In this document: positions 59,812-64,000 of the stretch, piece by piece
Numbering within the stretch: the stretch's first letter is position 1
Layout of the letters: every line of letters begins with the position of its first letter
NCBI RefSeq assembly: GCF_014648115.1
Contig: NZ_BMQM01000003.1
Coordinates: 124,001-188,000 of the forward strand
Length of the DNA stretch: 64,000 nucleotides
From: Deinococcus seoulensis
Lineage (GTDB): Bacteria; Deinococcota; Deinococci; Deinococcales; Deinococcaceae
Direction of reading: 5' to 3'
The notes under the pieces: generated by a model
Databases searched by the model: none
The model's input: only the letters and a program-made list of their open reading frames with translations
Told to the model about the DNA's origin: nothing
Program-made: the position numbers and the translations under genes

Positions 59812-60330
59812 ATGGTCACGTTCTACCCAACCCAGCCAGTTGCCCGCGCCGCCGCCGCCGCACGCGGCCTGCGCGAGAAGGTCGTGTGCTTCGTGGTGCG
59901 CGGCGAGGTCAACCCGGAACTGCTGGTGTTCGATCACGTGCCGGACGACAGCGGCGTGCAACTCCCGGCGGGCGGCGTGGAACCCGGCGAGACGCCGGCG
60001 CAGGCCGCCGTGCGTGAACTGCGCGAGGAGTCCGGCCTGAACCTCGAAGACCCGGAGTTCCTGACCTCGTACCTGTGGGAGGCGCACCTGCCGCAGCGGT
60101 TCACGCGGCAGGTCTGCCACGCGTTCCTGCTGCGCGCCCCGCACGACCTGCCCCACACCTGGGAGCGCGACGCGGACGGCGAGCGGTTCGCGTTCCGCTG
60201 GGCCGCCCTGCACGCGCCCGTGCTGGACTGGGAGATGGACGCCGCCCTGCCGTGGGCGCACGCGGCCCTGCGCCCCGCCCCCTCCTGCGCCTCCCCGGAC
60301 GGCGCGGAATCTGTCATCCTGCCGAATTGA
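59812..60330 (+). CDS. Nudix hydrolase in the valS operon
   Basis: 172 aa, ATG 59812 after GGAGGTG (11-nt spacing). The Nudix box GGVEPGETPAQAAVRELREESGLN (residues about 55-78) is complete (GX5EX7REUXEEXGU). A C-terminal segment VCHAFLLRAPHDLPHTWERDADGERFAFRWAAL follows. Nudix enzymes cut nucleoside diphosphates linked to another group. It lies between a T-box and valS with 60 nt to valS, so it is expressed with that synthetase. The substrate is unknown. Confidence 0.85.
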   Translation: MVTFYPTQPVARAAAAARGLREKVVCFVVRGEVNPELLVFDHVPDDSGVQLPAGGVEPGETPAQAAVRELREESGLNLEDPEFLTSYLWEAHLPQRFTRQVCHAFLLRAPHDLPHTWERDADGERFAFRWAALHAPVLDWEMDAALPWAHAALRPAPSCASPDGAESVILPN

Positions 60331-60390
60331 CTGCCGACTGGCGCCCGACCGGCCGCCCCTGACCGCCCCCCGTTTCAAGGAGAACCACCC

Positions 60391-63201
<2,811 letters not shown>

Positions 63202-63202
63202 C

Positions 63203-63277
63203 ACGGACTACGGTTGAACGGCTGACAGAGCCGCTGGGTCCGGGTGGCCGCGAGGAGACAGTAGTCCGTGTCGGCTT
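63203..63277 (+). repeat. Dispersed palindromic repeat, copy J (short form)
   Basis: ACACGGACTACGGTTGAACG at the left and ACAGTAGTCCGTGT at the right. First hairpin GGTTGAACGG... mostly lost, the CAGAGCCGCTGGGTCCG block is shared with copy B. It starts right after the valS stop. Confidence 0.75.
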
Positions 63278-63377
63278 TTCCCATCGCGGCCCCCGTTCCA
63301 GTGTGTGCGGGGGCCGCGCTACGTTCTCCCAAACGTACCGCCGCGACAAAAGTGAGACGCCGGGTCATCTGGGCGGG

Positions 63378-63383
63378 TACAGT
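63378..63383 (+). promoter_or_regulatory. -10 box of a leaderless promoter (TACAGT)
   Basis: TACAGT, 6 nt, ATG 63390; it supports a real gene running off the window. Confidence 0.5.
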
Positions 63384-63389
63384 GACGGC

Positions 63390-64000
63390 ATGTTCAAGGA
63401 ACGCAGGCAGGCCCCCCCGGGGGCAGCTCAGGCGGATCAGGTGAAGACCGAGCCGAGGCTGCCGCCCGCGCGCCCACCACAGGTGACAGTGCAGGCCCGC
63501 CGGACCGTACGCCGCCGCGCAGCCCGTGCGCTGGGCGGGCATGCGCAGGCGTTCGCGGCGGCGCAGAAGCAGGCGACACGGCTGCTGAAACCCCCGGTGG
63601 CGCCAGTCGCACAGGCTCCGCAAGTGAGGGTACCGGCGGTGCCCCTGGCCTCGCGGGGCAGGTCGCGTGAGGTGCAGCTTCCGCCTCCGGCCAGGTTGAA
63701 CGTGCTGCCCATCCCGAAGGGGGCGGTTCCGGCGCGCGTGCCGCAGGGCACGCAGTTCGCAGCGCTGCCAGTCAGCCGCGAGCGGGTGCGGGCGGCGGGT
63801 GTGCCGTACACGCACGTGCAGAAGAAGCTCGCGGCGCAGCGGCGGGCGTCGAGTGCACTGGCGCGGACGTTCGTGCAGCGCGGCGCGCGGCAGGTGGGGG
63901 TCGTGCGGGCGCAGGGGCAGGCGTCGCAGCGGGCAGTGCAGGCAGCGGCAGCGCGGGCGGGCGCGCAGGTGGGTGCGGCGGCGGCCGCTCAGGGGCGAGT
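63390..64000 (+). CDS. Basic Gln/Ala/Arg-rich protein, 5' part only
   Basis: Frame open from ATG 63390 to the window end (203 codons), no stop. Sequence MFKERRQAPPGAAQADQ... is rich in Gln, Ala, Arg, Val and Pro and has no signal peptide, membrane helix or known motif. It looks like a disordered, strongly basic N-terminal region (RRTVRRRAARALGG, QKKLAAQRRASSALARTF). Codon use favours GCG, GCA, GTG and CAG, in contrast to GCC/GTC in the genes before. A -10 box sits 6 nt before the ATG. It could be the start of a large surface, injection-system or polymorphic protein; that is a guess. Confidence 0.5.
   Translation, partial: MFKERRQAPPGAAQADQVKTEPRLPPARPPQVTVQARRTVRRRAARALGGHAQAFAAAQKQATRLLKPPVAPVAQAPQVRVPAVPLASRGRSREVQLPPPARLNVLPIPKGAVPARVPQGTQFAALPVSRERVRAAGVPYTHVQKKLAAQRRASSALARTFVQRGARQVGVVRAQGQASQRAVQAAAARAGAQVGAAAAAQGR

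Overview
The window is very GC-rich chromosomal DNA (roughly 70 % G+C by eye, codon third positions mostly C or G), and everything in it fits a Deinococcus species. The signs are a DivIVA/YggS pair, a large Omp85 protein with a long POTRA-like N-terminus, a single-cysteine L31 close to the form I recall from Deinococcus, and above all the start-site style. About eighteen genes have a TAnnnT -10 box only 5-9 nt upstream of an ATG or GTG, the leaderless arrangement described for Deinococcus. I see no transposase, integrase, phage gene, CRISPR array, rRNA or tRNA. This is core and near-core chromosome with a few accessory patches.

Layout. 1-1725 (-): enolase-superfamily enzyme (cut by the window edge) coupled to a P-loop protein. 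1843-5090 (+): a 44-aa membrane peptide, a PRC-barrel protein with LEA-like repeats, and cysteine synthase. 5164-5901 (-): DUF937 protein. 6311-10034 (+): two ABC-2 permeases and their ATPase, then two small membrane proteins. 10162-11754 (-): BCCT transporter. 12067-12705 (+): alkyladenine glycosylase. 12689-16785 (-): methylmalonyl-CoA mutase, two small secreted proteins and the MeaB GTPase. 17034-21414 (+): ribulose-phosphate epimerase, ComB-like phosphatase, a TPR/Sel1-like membrane protein and carboxynorspermidine decarboxylase. 22086-25519: DUF4384 protein (-), small secreted protein (+), DUF554 membrane protein (-) and a 67-aa HTH regulator (+) with a long structured leader. 25632-30268: helical-repeat protein (+), then a minus operon YggS, DivIVA, cytochrome P450 and an APH-type kinase. 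30630-37251 (+): Omp85, Rqc2/NFACT, PanD and an HD-GYP protein. 37469-38362 (-): sugar kinase. 38598-40006 (+): small protein and VWA lipoprotein.

40037-49938 (-) is a full system I cytochrome c maturation locus. Its order is CcdA, CcmA, CcmB, [convergent secreted gene], CcmC, CcmD (43 aa), CcmE, CcmF, CcmG, CcmH, a CcmI/TPR protein fused to a cytochrome c domain, a Rieske protein and a GNAT enzyme. Many of its genes are coupled by 4-nt ATGA/GTGA overlaps. CcdA and CcmG supply reductant, CcmABCD and CcmE load and carry heme, and CcmF/H/I attach it; the Rieske and cytochrome domains are likely clients or electron-transfer partners. Then 50014-57220, mostly minus: thioredoxin-like protein, PBP1A, a response regulator, a GGDEF cyclase, thymidine kinase, L31 and ADP-ribosylglycohydrolase. 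57325-58839 (+): DUF4388 and an unknown protein. 58843-59406 (-): unknown protein. 59482-63201 (+): a T-box leader, a Nudix hydrolase and valyl-tRNA synthetase. A basic Gln/Ala/Arg-rich gene with different codon use starts at 63390 and runs off the window.

The most striking structure outside genes is a dispersed palindromic repeat: ten copies in full, medium, short and internally deleted forms, all intergenic, with six lying within about 2 nt of a stop codon. Other items to check are a short leaderless upstream reading frame ending in TGATG on the rqc2 start, the CcmI-cytochrome c fusion, the mutase-YD-YD-MeaB operon, and a codon-use break inside the gene at 18551.
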